Source of the DNA: Tritrichomonas musculus
Taxonomy: Eukaryota > Parabasalia > Tritrichomonadida > Tritrichomonadidae
Assembly (NCBI GenBank): GCA_039105265.1
Contig: JAPFFF010000076.1
Span: 186,001 to 250,000, forward strand
DNA length: 64,000 nt
Reading direction: 5' to 3'
This document shows positions 17,840-27,654 of this stretch, in pieces. Each line of letters starts with the position of its first letter. The first letter of the stretch is position 1. The translations under genes were made by a program, and so were the position numbers. The notes beneath the pieces are model-generated. The model was given only the letters and a program-made list of their open reading frames with translations, was not told where the DNA came from and made no database searches.

Positions 17840-19066
17840 ATGACTGACAACAGGAAATCGTTCAAGATATTCGACAATGAGTACAATTCGCTGCTCAAGT
17901 ACCCATTCAAATCCAAGATATCGAAACTGGACCCATCGCAGTTCATCATCAACCCAGAAACTCATCATGAGCCATTCGTGAAGGACTTCAAATTGAAATC
18001 ATGCAATCCCTATTCAAAACCGGATTTCTCATTGGAACCCGGATGCTGGGAAGTCGATTTGATGTTTGTGAAGTACACCACAAGGGCTGATGGAACCGAG
18101 TCCGTGGTAGTCCATGAAACCATTTACCTCATCATGGTGAATGTCAACACACGGTATCTAATTGTGGAACCGCTTAAGAACAGACTAGCTGATACCATCA
18201 AGACTGCATACACCAAAATCATTCTTGAGAAATATGATGACTTCAAATTCAATACCATCAAATGCGATGGTGAGAATAACCTACTCAAAGTGCTTGATAT
18301 ACTTGGCCGCTACAATCCATCCAGAAATAAATATAGAGGTACCAAAAATGTGTTGATTGACCGCAATGCAGTGATTGTCGATAAATCCAAACACAACAAC
18401 GCTCACAAAATCGTTGATGCAACCATCAGGACACTCCGTAATGCATTCGGTTTAGATAATCGTCGGATTGGAGACCCATACCTGATGCAACAGATGGTCC
18501 ACTTCTATAACAACACACCACATCGGTCTCTACGAATGCCCAATCCCAATTACCGAGATGATGGAATCCAATATGACCCGTATCTAGCAAGGGAACCAAA
18601 GTGGATATACTACACACCCAATCAAATGCAGCACAACCCAGATTTGGAATGGAGATACATCAGGGATTGCCAACGGAGGCTACGTCGAGTCAAAAATAAT
18701 ATGCAAATGGGTGGACTACTGAGCTATCGCAAGGGTAATATCATATTGGTCCATTACGATACATCCAAAACTGAGAAGAAGCATGAGAAGCAGAGGCGTG
18801 TGTTCAATGAGATTGCCGAATTCATTAGATACCATAATGGGAACGTCGAATGTAAACTGCTGAAGCCATATTATAGATTCCAGTTGAATGATGATAATCA
18901 AGCAGGAACTGCGTTCTATGTACCGTATACCAAAACCAAAACTGGTCGAATACCTAAGTCTGATGATGAGCGAGCTACCGTAACTGTCCCCATTATGTAT
19001 ACCCGATTCGTGGCACCCAATTATGCATCACTAGGTGAAGACTATAAGCAGTACTTTGCTATCTAA
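17840..19066 (+). CDS. Element A retroviral-type integrase, 408 aa
   Basis: The catalytic core spans about residues 60-250. It has the first acidic motif in CWEVDLMF (near 74), the second in IKCDGEN (near 147) and a helix AHKIVDATIRTLRNAFG (near 187), followed by FYNNTPHRSLRMPNP, a hallmark of the RVE fold. The C-terminal part (from about 290) is basic and probably a chromo/SH3-like DNA-binding region. In Polintons this enzyme inserts the linear element and makes a 6-bp target duplication, which fits the ends seen here. A tatttttg motif lies about 10 bases before the ATG. The element B relative is at 26575-27654. Confidence 0.9.
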   Translation: MTDNRKSFKIFDNEYNSLLKYPFKSKISKLDPSQFIINPETHHEPFVKDFKLKSCNPYSKPDFSLEPGCWEVDLMFVKYTTRADGTESVVVHETIYLIMVNVNTRYLIVEPLKNRLADTIKTAYTKIILEKYDDFKFNTIKCDGENNLLKVLDILGRYNPSRNKYRGTKNVLIDRNAVIVDKSKHNNAHKIVDATIRTLRNAFGLDNRRIGDPYLMQQMVHFYNNTPHRSLRMPNPNYRDDGIQYDPYLAREPKWIYYTPNQMQHNPDLEWRYIRDCQRRLRRVKNNMQMGGLLSYRKGNIILVHYDTSKTEKKHEKQRRVFNEIAEFIRYHNGNVECKLLKPYYRFQLNDDNQAGTAFYVPYTKTKTGRIPKSDDERATVTVPIMYTRFVAPNYASLGEDYKQYFAI

Positions 19067-19069
19067 TAA

Positions 19070-19402
19070 ATGCCAAAGCGCTATTTCCATACACAGACCA
19101 CCGAGTTTAAGCTACCTGAGGACTTCATATATAGTCGCAATAAGAAGTACATCGTAGTGCAGTATGTGGGAGCTATCCTGAATAAGACCATCATCGGTGA
19201 TTTGATGGTACACTCGGATATTGTTGAATTCGACCCATACTGTGACCACTTCATAATGCTAGCCAACAGACGGCAAACCAAGTATCGCAAATATGAGATG
19301 CTCAATAGGACCAAGCGGGATTTCAAAATATGGTTCACAGACCTGTATGGTAATGAGATAAAACCCGATGCATTCGTGCTATCATGCTTGCTAATCTATT
19401 GA
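19070..19402 (+). CDS. Element A small beta-rich protein, 110 aa
   Basis: The protein is nearly all beta in pattern and ends WFTDLYGNEIKPDAFVLSCL and a few more residues. The D.(Y/M)(G)..I.P..F...CLLIY ending is of the kind seen in minor virion proteins of capsid-bearing elements. Element B has a strongly similar copy at 27644-27994, also directly after the integrase. The gene starts 3 bases after the integrase stop. I infer a virion surface or vertex role; this is not shown directly. Confidence 0.75.
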   Translation: MPKRYFHTQTTEFKLPEDFIYSRNKKYIVVQYVGAILNKTIIGDLMVHSDIVEFDPYCDHFIMLANRRQTKYRKYEMLNRTKRDFKIWFTDLYGNEIKPDAFVLSCLLIY

Positions 19403-19440
19403 CCACCGTATGGCCCATATAGGAGTTTATTTTTGGGTAA

Positions 19441-21093
19441 ATGCTTGATGAATACTTAGATGTTTATAATATGAAACCAGGTCAATATCGCGAATTGCCA
19501 TACTCAAAATATTTATCAGCTGTGTATCTCGATGTTGATAAGGTTACCAAATTATATTTCCCACGTGATTTAGTTCCACCACCAGTCGTTCATGACTATA
19601 CGATTGATAAAGTCGGAGCTACATTCACAATGAATTCGTATGAAGATGTCCCTACATACATCTGGAGATCCAAATTTGTGGCCTCGAAGAATGATTATTG
19701 CATGATCCTAGTTCGGGGACCCAATAATAATAGACTCAGAGCAAATTCATATATAGCCTACCCCAGAAAATATTTCAAGGATACAGTTCTTGCAAACACA
19801 ACTAAATCACCTGGTGATCATCCAATAGGGTTCGAGATATCGGTTTATTCAAATCCATTACTGTTACCAACCATATATTGCTTTGAACAACTTCCGTTAT
19901 TCCAGGTGAATCAGACAGCTCAGCCAGATAGTGGTCCAAAACCCATACAATTTTCATTCACAAATGATGCGGTTTTTGGTAGATCCCCACCTCGTAAAAG
20001 GATTATGGTCAATGATGAGACTTCCCCATTCAAGCGAAGGATTAAAGATTGGTATCACAAGCACACAACATATCACCCTCGGAAAAAGCTTATATCTAAT
20101 GAGTACAGCAGTGATGATGCGACAGCTCTCAGCCCCTCCGGGAATGATGCGACACGGAACTTCGTTCCTGAGGTCAACGAAGTTGCCCGAGCTCTCAGCC
20201 CCTCTGGGGATGATGCGACAGCTCTCAACCCCTTTGGGGATGAGGTTAGGAGTGCTAGGAGTGATGAAGCTAGTGAGAGTAGCGATCATGAGCAAAGTAC
20301 ATATGACCCACGTGAAGCTGAATATAAGGATAATGAGGTGCGAAATCAGCCAAAGGTTAGCCCAAATGGGGTATATATGTCCACCGATAAGAGACCAGGG
20401 ACGAAATCCGTTGTTGCTCGAAAAACAAATGGTTCATTACAAGAATATCGAGTTGGGAAACGCGCAATGACTGATATACGACGTAAGCAGCAGCAACAGC
20501 AATCGCAGAGGCACTCACAGGGACATCCAGCACAACGGAACTTCGTTCCTGAGGCATTTCATGCCGAGCCTCTCAGCCTCTCCGGGGATGAGTATTCCAG
20601 TGATGATTCCTCAAATGCGGATGAAGTAGCTCTCCGAGTAGATTCACATAGACATCGTGGAGGGCTTAGAGATAGAACTCGCGATCGGGATCAGTATTCA
20701 TATGAATCTCAAGACAACTCCAATACTAGAACACCTAAGCGTTCATCTAGAGTATCATCTAGGGTATCAGTTCCAAAGCATTCCAGTTCGGTGAAATTCG
20801 GTAAATCATTTAAACCATATCGGGAGAAATTCACACCCCAATTCAAGGGTAATATCATGGACACCACATTTGAGTATGAAATGCCGCCTGAGCGCAGTGA
20901 TGAATATAGTGAACAGGAACTGAGTTCCCAATATGAGGAGGAAGTTGAGCCAGAGGCCGAGCCAGAGGCCAAGCCAGAGGCCAAGCCAGAGACAGAGGCA
21001 ATCGAGCCACCTCGTAGGCGCAAACGCAATACAAAAATAAAATCCAAACACAGCCAAAAGCGTGAGAATTTCTTTGACCAATTCAAACCATAG
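19441..21093 (+). CDS. Element A structural-type protein with long disordered tail, 550 aa
   Basis: Residues 1 to about 165 are beta-rich with MxxGQYRELPYSKYLS-type strands and correspond in place and pattern to the first 165 residues of the B protein at 28007-29197. The rest is disordered, rich in Ser, Arg, Glu and Asp, with a PEAEPEAKPEAKPETE run near residue 515. Two in-frame clusters of the hairpin palindromes lie in the tail (about 20117-20245 and 20531-20590) and encode RNFVPE..., LSPSGDDAT-like peptides. A ttatttttg motif precedes the ATG. It is probably a minor virion or core protein. Confidence 0.65.
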   Translation: MLDEYLDVYNMKPGQYRELPYSKYLSAVYLDVDKVTKLYFPRDLVPPPVVHDYTIDKVGATFTMNSYEDVPTYIWRSKFVASKNDYCMILVRGPNNNRLRANSYIAYPRKYFKDTVLANTTKSPGDHPIGFEISVYSNPLLLPTIYCFEQLPLFQVNQTAQPDSGPKPIQFSFTNDAVFGRSPPRKRIMVNDETSPFKRRIKDWYHKHTTYHPRKKLISNEYSSDDATALSPSGNDATRNFVPEVNEVARALSPSGDDATALNPFGDEVRSARSDEASESSDHEQSTYDPREAEYKDNEVRNQPKVSPNGVYMSTDKRPGTKSVVARKTNGSLQEYRVGKRAMTDIRRKQQQQQSQRHSQGHPAQRNFVPEAFHAEPLSLSGDEYSSDDSSNADEVALRVDSHRHRGGLRDRTRDRDQYSYESQDNSNTRTPKRSSRVSSRVSVPKHSSSVKFGKSFKPYREKFTPQFKGNIMDTTFEYEMPPERSDEYSEQELSSQYEEEVEPEAEPEAKPEAKPETEAIEPPRRRKRNTKIKSKHSQKRENFFDQFKP

Positions 21094-21100
21094 TACATGT

Positions 21101-23038
21101 TTATTCACCTTCATATGTAACACTGTATTGCATAGCTTTATTTTTCCTAGAGGCCCTTTCTAGCTTATTTTGGTTTTTCATCTCAATATATCCACTACCC
21201 TCTCCGTATAATTCATATTCGATTAACGCATTGATGTTATCAATAAATCCTTGGCGAGCTTTCTTCAATTCGACTGGCGGGGCTGTTCGTGCGAACGTAA
21301 CTAGATTTCCATAAAATGAAGTTTTATTTTTAGGATCTGGCTTGATTCCCTCATCGAATGTATATCCAAATCCCCATTGAAATACAACTTCCTCTACGAA
21401 ATCTAACATATCGCTAAGCTCATCGGGTACATCTCCTTTCTTTAGGTCACCAGTTTTACGGTTAATTGCCTTGTCAATAATTTTAATCCAGGCTTGGACC
21501 TTAGGACCGACACCCTTTTGATAAGTTTGTTTATGAGTACTCCTCCAATTCGACCAATCTGGGTAGTTGAATGATTTGCCTCTAGCAGACTTTTTCTCAA
21601 CAGCTAGTTTCATAGGAATGTCAAAGTAATAGACATATATGGCGTTGCATACCGTTAGAAAATTGGTCAGTTTCCTGATTTTGATATACTTATTATAAGT
21701 ATTGTTGGACCAGAATATCTTCCATATGTGAGAGAACAGGGATGCCCAATAACTGTTAGGTGATAAACGTTTACTAATACGTGCCTTTCCAAGACCGAGA
21801 TCACCATATGCAGTTTCTAGAGTATTCAAGTCCTGGGATTTCTTCAATATATATTCACCACGATCCCAATCGACATTGGCAACATCCTTATTAAATTGCT
21901 GCATAAGCCATACATTAAATGGAGTTGCTTGACGCTTAGCCTTTGTATTACAAATTGTTTTCCAGACCTTCTTATAAGGAGATGCATGGACTAATTTGTA
22001 ACCGTTGACTATAGCTGGAGTTCCACGTTTATCAACAAGTACGATATCATCAACACGGTCACCATTAAGGTCTGTAATATTATTTCCTAATGGGTCAATA
22101 CTGTTGGTTGGCAATAATCTGTACTTGGGAACTCCATTCTCATCAAGATGTTTCAAACAATATTCCTCCGCGGTATCACGAGCTGCTGCTGCTGGAATGT
22201 ACTTAACTCGAAAGTTACCATTTATGACCATATCTAGGAAGTTCTTCTTGAAAGCTGAAGAATCAGCTGAGAGTGCGAGATTGCCAAACTTGTCTAAATG
22301 GCCTTTAACATTTGTAAAGTCTTTACCTGAACGCTTACCCATGAGACCACTTCGTGATTCAATAGGCACCCTTACATAGTCATATTGTTGTTCTTTAGTA
22401 TATTTGGATTTTGGTCTGTGTACCGAACCTGGTACTTCCTTAAGTGATTTCCCACCGTATGCAATCGGAGGTTTAACAGGTGTCCTAACATATTTATATT
22501 TAGCTAGAGTAGGTGCCTCAGCCTCAGCCTCAGACTCAACCTCAGTATCACCTTCATCCTCATCCTCCTCACCACCATCGATAATTCCATCATCATCATC
22601 ATCATCAATTGCTTTAGTAGCCTTACTGGTTTTATGGGACATGTGTTCTTTAGGTGTAGAAAAAATGTTATTATTTGTATTCTCGCGATTGACATCTTTT
22701 TCGAAATCAGCTTCGATACCCTCATAGACCCTAATCTTACTGATATACTTTTGTATATTTGACACCTCGGCTTCTGCTTTTGGAGTCTTTATGGTAAGCG
22801 ATCGATCTTCTGCGATTGAATCCAAGTTATGTATGATGTCATCAACCATATCTCGAACCTCCCGAATCTCAAACTGGTTAAGTTCACGAGGTGCACATTC
22901 GGGGTCATCCGCAATGCGATAGTATTTGGGTAGTACCTCAATGATATCCTCAGGGAGAATACGCTTTGTGCGCAGCATGGCCATATCCTGATCAATCCTA
23001 TCTGCACGAGTTCCGATTTCTGGGAATATATTTGACAT
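21101..23038 (-). CDS. Element A conserved Polinton protein, 645 aa
   Basis: The protein is related over its C-terminal 420 residues to the 764-aa protein of element B (29198-31492). Shared parts are FRVKYIPAAAARDTAEEYC, ITDLNGDRVDDIVLVD, SPYKKVWK and ARISKRLSPNSYW, and also a helical end domain. The N-terminal third is acidic and probably disordered. I do not recognise the family; it may correspond to one of the unnamed conserved Polinton proteins (PX/PY type). Element B is inserted 56 bases upstream of the listed start, so the true 5' region is affected by that insertion. Confidence 0.6.
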   Translation of the reverse strand: MSNIFPEIGTRADRIDQDMAMLRTKRILPEDIIEVLPKYYRIADDPECAPRELNQFEIREVRDMVDDIIHNLDSIAEDRSLTIKTPKAEAEVSNIQKYISKIRVYEGIEADFEKDVNRENTNNNIFSTPKEHMSHKTSKATKAIDDDDDDGIIDGGEEDEDEGDTEVESEAEAEAPTLAKYKYVRTPVKPPIAYGGKSLKEVPGSVHRPKSKYTKEQQYDYVRVPIESRSGLMGKRSGKDFTNVKGHLDKFGNLALSADSSAFKKNFLDMVINGNFRVKYIPAAAARDTAEEYCLKHLDENGVPKYRLLPTNSIDPLGNNITDLNGDRVDDIVLVDKRGTPAIVNGYKLVHASPYKKVWKTICNTKAKRQATPFNVWLMQQFNKDVANVDWDRGEYILKKSQDLNTLETAYGDLGLGKARISKRLSPNSYWASLFSHIWKIFWSNNTYNKYIKIRKLTNFLTVCNAIYVYYFDIPMKLAVEKKSARGKSFNYPDWSNWRSTHKQTYQKGVGPKVQAWIKIIDKAINRKTGDLKKGDVPDELSDMLDFVEEVVFQWGFGYTFDEGIKPDPKNKTSFYGNLVTFARTAPPVELKKARQGFIDNINALIEYELYGEGSGYIEMKNQNKLERASRKNKAMQYSVTYEGE

Positions 23039-23094
23039 CGATTGGGATTCCGCCTCCTCCTCCTCTTCCTCCTCAAATTCTGGATTAACGGGTT

Positions 23095-23348
23095 AGAGAG
23101 TAAGGGTGTTGATTTGGTGGGGTGAGATAAAATTGAAATTTACGGTCGCTACTTTGAATCTTCATTTTTGAATTTACATCTTTGAACTTGTTTTAGTAGT
23201 ATATATGAGTCGGTTTCCGCAGGGCTAAAGCCCCACGTCAACACGACTAATGAATAAAAATAATATGAACTTATTGTTTGACATCAATTGATGTTCATTT
23301 ATTGGACAACTCATTTAATTCATCTTCAAGTTGATGCAGTTTGTGTTT
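23095..23348 (+). repeat. Left terminal inverted repeat of element B
   Basis: About 254 bp match the reverse complement of 40398-40650 with one short length difference near 23270. The inner end covers the last codons of the small coiled-coil gene. The repeat contains a strong hairpin, gcagggctaaagccc...cgtg, around 23219-23240. Confidence 0.95.
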
Positions 23349-23522
23349 GAGGCTGTTGATGTCTTCGATAAGAGACTCACGAACGGCAAGACCGTCAGAG
23401 CCCAACATTCCTGATTTGATATTGTTGAGACATTGTTTGTAATCATAACACTTTTCTTTCAATCCTCGTTTGATTCGTTTTAGTTCTGGTATTTCTTTCT
23501 TGTATTCTGTTAGTTCACTCAT
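23295..23522 (-). CDS. Element B small coiled-coil protein, 75 aa
   Basis: Counterpart of the element A gene at 17440-17673, with the same YKKEIPELKRIK start region, GMLGSDGLAVRESLIEDINS core and leucine-rich end. The last third of the gene lies inside the terminal inverted repeat, so the opposite end of the element carries a copy of that third. It is divergent from the 77-aa gene with 14 bases between the starts. Function unknown. Confidence 0.7.
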   Translation of the reverse strand: MSELTEYKKEIPELKRIKRGLKEKCYDYKQCLNNIKSGMLGSDGLAVRESLIEDINSLKHKLHQLEDELNELSNK

Positions 23523-23536
23523 TTAATAATAATTAA

Positions 23537-23770
23537 ATGTCTGCTATTAATCAATTAAGAACCGTTCATGACGATAAGCATAAAAACCATTTTGATAGAT
23601 TACAATTAACGATGCAAAAGAATAGAACAAAAATAAATTCAGCACCAACAGTGAAATGTTATAATGAAAAAGGAAATATATTTCATGAACCACCTCCAAA
23701 AACGACTAAATCATTAAATCATCATGATTCACTTAATCATTCTGTGGTTGTCAGGAGCAACAACATTTAA
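23537..23770 (+). CDS. Element B small protein, 77 aa
   Basis: Counterpart of the element A gene at 17178-17405. The shared parts are the HFDRLQL-like helix, APTVKCYNEKG and a SLNH-rich tail. Its 3' end overlaps the convergent coiled-coil gene by about 40 bases. Conservation of both the protein and the arrangement supports a real gene. Function unknown. Confidence 0.65.
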   Translation: MSAINQLRTVHDDKHKNHFDRLQLTMQKNRTKINSAPTVKCYNEKGNIFHEPPPKTTKSLNHHDSLNHSVVVRSNNI

Positions 23771-24205
23771 TACATATTCATTAATAACTTTTGATTGTTG
23801 GTCGACAACGTTTGAAAGCTTATTAATATGTTCTTCAAGTATTTTATTTTTGTTGTTCAATTGATTTATTAATTCATTGAGTTCGTTAATCGATTCTTTC
23901 ATTAATGATATATCAGCTTTGATGTTGTCATTTTCAAGTGTTTTAGTGATTGTGTTCCCAACTTTCTTCAAATAAATGTCGCCGTTAAGTCTTTTACCGT
24001 CTGTACAATTTCGCTTAGTGATTTTGTATTCGTTGCCGTCATTAGTGATGATTTTATAAATCTTGTTCAAATAGTTAGTCGTTTGTGATTTCATTTGCTC
24101 GATATTCTTTTGATAGAACAAATTGAACTCTTCAATTGATTTAAATACTTTTGATTCATTTACATTATCATTTATAACTTTAAGTTCATTAATGTTTTCA
24201 TTCAT
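23729..24205 (-). CDS. Element B coiled-coil protein, 158 aa
   Basis: Counterpart of the A gene at 16720-17181. Residues 20-70 hold FNLFYQKNIEQMKSQTTNYL and IYKIITNDGNEYKITKR. From about residue 95 there is a leucine/asparagine heptad coiled coil (ELINQLNNKNKILEEHINKL). It overlaps the convergent 77-aa gene. It is probably a structural protein that oligomerises through its tail. Confidence 0.7.
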   Translation of the reverse strand: MNENINELKVINDNVNESKVFKSIEEFNLFYQKNIEQMKSQTTNYLNKIYKIITNDGNEYKITKRNCTDGKRLNGDIYLKKVGNTITKTLENDNIKADISLMKESINELNELINQLNNKNKILEEHINKLSNVVDQQSKVINEYVLNVVAPDNHRMIK

Positions 24206-24241
24206 TTATAATTATATTAAATCATTATAATTCATTGTTTT

Positions 24242-24496
24242 TCATTTAACTTCATTCAATATTGATTTTCCAAATCTCCCAACTCTGTCAGCAACATTTA
24301 AACCTGTATCAATTGCGTCAACAACCTGACCGACACCAGGAATGAATTGTGTAATCGGTTTAACTCTGTCAACGATTTGCTTTCCAACATCAACAACTTT
24401 TGGTAATGCTTTAACTGCTTTCTGAGCGAATGATTTTACTTTGCCGCCAATTGATTTAAATGCGTTCTTGATTTTGTTGAATATACCGACACCCAT
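24242..24496 (-). CDS. Element B small amphipathic virion-type protein, 84 aa
   Basis: Starts MGVGIFNKIKNAFKSIGGKV and has the central QFIPGVGQVVDAI motif, like its A counterpart at 16418-16669. It is rich in Gly, Lys and Ile and is likely membrane-active. It is divergent from the major capsid gene with about 50 bases between starts, the same layout as in A. A pVI-like role is inferred only from size, composition and position. Confidence 0.75.
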   Translation of the reverse strand: MGVGIFNKIKNAFKSIGGKVKSFAQKAVKALPKVVDVGKQIVDRVKPITQFIPGVGQVVDAIDTGLNVADRVGRFGKSILNEVK

Positions 24497-24545
24497 AATT
24501 TAATTAATGATAAAAGTGTTTTATTTCCTTTTTATTCAATCATAA

Positions 24546-26483
24546 ATGTTATACAGAAACGAGAGAGCCCATAATCTTCGCACTGAAACAGGAAACGTTC
24601 TTCATGCATTTGAAGAGATGAGAAACATGATTAATGTCAATGACGGTACGCGTTCATTTTCATTTAGAACTGTTGACTGTCATGACCAACCAGCTCCATT
24701 TCATCAAGGACAATATTCGCAAATAAGTTTAACACATCCTGACCACTTCATAAGTGATATTGATAAAGGTTTCTTAACATTTCACGTTAAATTAGATTTG
24801 TCATTGAATACAGATATGAGTAAATTAAATGAAATCAATGACCCCAACAACTTGTACAAACTGTTTGTCGGTTTCAAATCATCAAACCAGTTGTTTGACA
24901 GGTTAGAGATTCTTCATAATAATGTCAATGTCGGATACCAACAGAATGAATGCATTCGTGAGGGCTTCTTATATTCTTCAGTTAAACCAGAAGCCGAGAA
25001 GAAACGCCGCAGATTCGTTCATTCATTGTGGGAAAACATTAGCAACTATTCACAGACACATGCAGGAGCTTATGTTAACTTGAATTCATTTAAGAACACA
25101 GGAAGAAGTGAAGTCGAATTTGATTTGAATGTTCCTTTTGATGATTTACTTGCATTACAAGCATTCGATTTATTCCCTAATGGAATCATTGGTGATTTAT
25201 CAATTCGTTTTCAAGTTAGTCCCGCTGGTCTTGTTTGGGCAGTATTAGACCCTTACACAGTTGCTGAAGCAAAAGTATTTCTTGAAGATAATGATTCAAT
25301 ATCGATGGAAGAATTAAACAGACTAAAGGAAATCAAAGCACGAGGACACCTCAAACATCAATTCACACAAATTGGTAATCAAGCAGTGATTCCAGGACCT
25401 GGAGACAATCCAGACCCACCATCACCTGAACCAACACCAACGAAATATCAATTGAAGTATGAAGTTAGAGAACAATACGTATCTGCATCTGGAGGTGATT
25501 TCGATGAACTGATTGAAAATTGTTCATTAATATTTAGCTTTACTGATGATGAATTTACTGAACTTGGAATTGAAAAGACTGATGATAATAAAGCAATTTG
25601 TCAAGCCCATTATACCAAAGAACATGGTAAATTACCTCAACCATCACATGCAGGTCATGTTTACGTTAACTTTGTATCTAAAACTGAAGCCAACAAGTTG
25701 ATGAGCGCTCATTATTCAAAACAAACAGCAACATTAACAGTTAATCGAATGACCATCACAGCTTGTAAATCTAATATGCAAGGCTTTGGAGTTTGTGAAG
25801 CTACAAGACAAGGAATTGAAGACATTTTAAGACAAGGTTTAATCATTCCTTCACAAAAAGTTGATTATCATGCTTTTCCAATCGCTCCAGCAGCAAACGG
25901 AATCAAGTCAACATTGAATATCCCATTAATCAATGCAACTAATTTATCAATCATGTTTCCAAAGCATCATAATGATTTAACTGTCTTTGAAAACCCAGTT
26001 TATCAAAATTGTTTCTTGAATATTGGTGGAAAGAACTTCCCAGACGAAAACGTTTCAACCATTGGTGCACGATTCTTTGAAAATCAATTAACGGCTGGTG
26101 ATTTAGATGCAATCACTCTTTCATGCACAAAGGAATTTGAGGATTCGATGACAATGCCAAAGAATGACGCTAACGGTAAGAGATACAACAACACAATCAG
26201 TGATGCAACATCATTTGTATTCAACATTCAAACAGAACGAGCAAGTGCAGGATATTGTTATGACGGACTTGATGGAGGTTTCGGAAACGTTCAGATACAA
26301 GTCAATGGGCAACCAATATATACAGGAGATGATGACACATATTTCAATGTTGTTGAACCAGATGGAACCATTGTCAAACCTCCTCCGACTCAACTTTGGA
26401 TAACTAGGGACTCTTACTTTAAACTATCACTTGACGGTTTAGAATATCATGATGACGAATCACCAGAAGGAACAAGCAAATGA
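24546..26483 (+). CDS. Element B major capsid protein (double jelly-roll type)
   Basis: This 645-residue protein is very similar to the element A protein at 14418-16370 from end to end. It has the same GTRSFSFRTVDCHDQPAPFH segment near residue 30, FDLFPNGIIGDLSIRFQVSP near 215, the proline-rich linker near 300 and NPVYQNCFLNIGGKNFPDEN near 485. The strong conservation and gene position fit the major capsid protein that builds the Polinton shell. In B the gene runs the same way as the integrase, whereas in A the two are opposed. Confidence 0.75.
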   Translation: MLYRNERAHNLRTETGNVLHAFEEMRNMINVNDGTRSFSFRTVDCHDQPAPFHQGQYSQISLTHPDHFISDIDKGFLTFHVKLDLSLNTDMSKLNEINDPNNLYKLFVGFKSSNQLFDRLEILHNNVNVGYQQNECIREGFLYSSVKPEAEKKRRRFVHSLWENISNYSQTHAGAYVNLNSFKNTGRSEVEFDLNVPFDDLLALQAFDLFPNGIIGDLSIRFQVSPAGLVWAVLDPYTVAEAKVFLEDNDSISMEELNRLKEIKARGHLKHQFTQIGNQAVIPGPGDNPDPPSPEPTPTKYQLKYEVREQYVSASGGDFDELIENCSLIFSFTDDEFTELGIEKTDDNKAICQAHYTKEHGKLPQPSHAGHVYVNFVSKTEANKLMSAHYSKQTATLTVNRMTITACKSNMQGFGVCEATRQGIEDILRQGLIIPSQKVDYHAFPIAPAANGIKSTLNIPLINATNLSIMFPKHHNDLTVFENPVYQNCFLNIGGKNFPDENVSTIGARFFENQLTAGDLDAITLSCTKEFEDSMTMPKNDANGKRYNNTISDATSFVFNIQTERASAGYCYDGLDGGFGNVQIQVNGQPIYTGDDDTYFNVVEPDGTIVKPPPTQLWITRDSYFKLSLDGLEYHDDESPEGTSK

Positions 26484-26574
26484 ATAAATAAATTGATTTC
26501 ATTAAATAATCATTTTGCTTTGCAAAAGGGAACAGAGTTCCTTCATAAATTAATGCTTTATTTTTGCGATTCAA
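26484..26574. promoter_or_regulatory. Spacer with hairpin and TTTATTTTTG motif before the integrase
   Basis: The spacer holds the hairpin ggaacagagttcc (about 26529-26541) and the motif tttatttttg (26557-26566) eight bases before the integrase ATG. The same motif and spacing are seen before the A integrase and several other Polinton genes in this window. Confidence 0.5.
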
Positions 26575-27654
26575 ATGAATGAATCAATCAACTATCCTTT
26601 CAAATCTAAATACAAGTACATCAAAGACACGGGCATTAAAACCGAGCCCTATATTAAGGATTACCAATTGAAGACAGTAAAGAAACTATCAAAACCTGAC
26701 TTCTCATTTGAACCGTATGCGTACGAAATTGATATAATGTTTGCATTAAATAAAGCTTATTTAGTAATAATCAATGTAAACACCAAATACCTAATTGTTG
26801 AACCAATTGATTACAAGTCTGAGTATTATGTAATCAAAGTAATTGATAAACTAGTCAATAAAAGAAATATCAGAATTGAAACAATTAAATGTGATGGTGA
26901 AAAGGCTTTTATATCAAATGCATTCAAAAGTTATTGCAACGGTGAAGAGCAAAGATATCAATTAGACAAACACACAATTAAATTCAAAGCACCAAACAAA
27001 ATAAAGTTAATCATTGATGATTCACCTTTCACGAATGCACATAAATGTGTCGATGCAGTAATCAGAACATTACGAAATGCTTTCGGTCAATCACAACAAC
27101 GAATGACAAACAATGTATTGATACAACAAACGGTTGAATGGTACAATAACACGCCTCATGCATCTCTTCGTTTATTGAATCCTTTATACACATCATTTGA
27201 CGAAGAAACTGATGAATACCTTGACAAACGACAATCAAAATACATTTATCTAACACCTCAACAGATGCAAGATGACCGCGACCTTGAATGGCAATACATT
27301 AGAGCCAAATCAATGCAATTGAAAGAGATTCAACAAAAACAACGATTTAAAGGTCTTCTGTCATATAAACCCAAAAATATAATACTCATTCACACCGATT
27401 ACGGAAAAACAGAAAAGAAACATGAAAAGCGAAGAAGAGTGTTCAATGAACTTGCTGAATTCATTTGTTATGAATCAGGAAACGTTAAATGTAAACTATT
27501 AAATCCTTTGCGTCAAACTAACAAAACACTGAAGAACAAAACAATAATAACAGTTCCAATCATGTACACAAAATATGTTTGTTCATCAATAGATGCTTTG
27601 AATGATGATTATAAAGTATTCTTTTTGACTTATAAAACGCAAAATGAAAGCTAA
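26575..27654 (+). CDS. Element B retroviral-type integrase, 359 aa
   Basis: The catalytic core has acidic motifs in YEIDIMF (near residue 56) and IKCDGEK (near 107), then AHKCVDAVIRTLRNAFG (near 155) and WYNNTPHASLRLLNP. The basic C-terminal region with HTDYGKTEKKHEKRRRVFNE is shared with A and probably binds DNA. It would join the element to its target, giving the 6-bp cgggtt duplication seen at its ends. The stop overlaps the start of the next gene by about 11 bases. Confidence 0.9.
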   Translation: MNESINYPFKSKYKYIKDTGIKTEPYIKDYQLKTVKKLSKPDFSFEPYAYEIDIMFALNKAYLVIINVNTKYLIVEPIDYKSEYYVIKVIDKLVNKRNIRIETIKCDGEKAFISNAFKSYCNGEEQRYQLDKHTIKFKAPNKIKLIIDDSPFTNAHKCVDAVIRTLRNAFGQSQQRMTNNVLIQQTVEWYNNTPHASLRLLNPLYTSFDEETDEYLDKRQSKYIYLTPQQMQDDRDLEWQYIRAKSMQLKEIQQKQRFKGLLSYKPKNIILIHTDYGKTEKKHEKRRRVFNELAEFICYESGNVKCKLLNPLRQTNKTLKNKTIITVPIMYTKYVCSSIDALNDDYKVFFLTYKTQNES

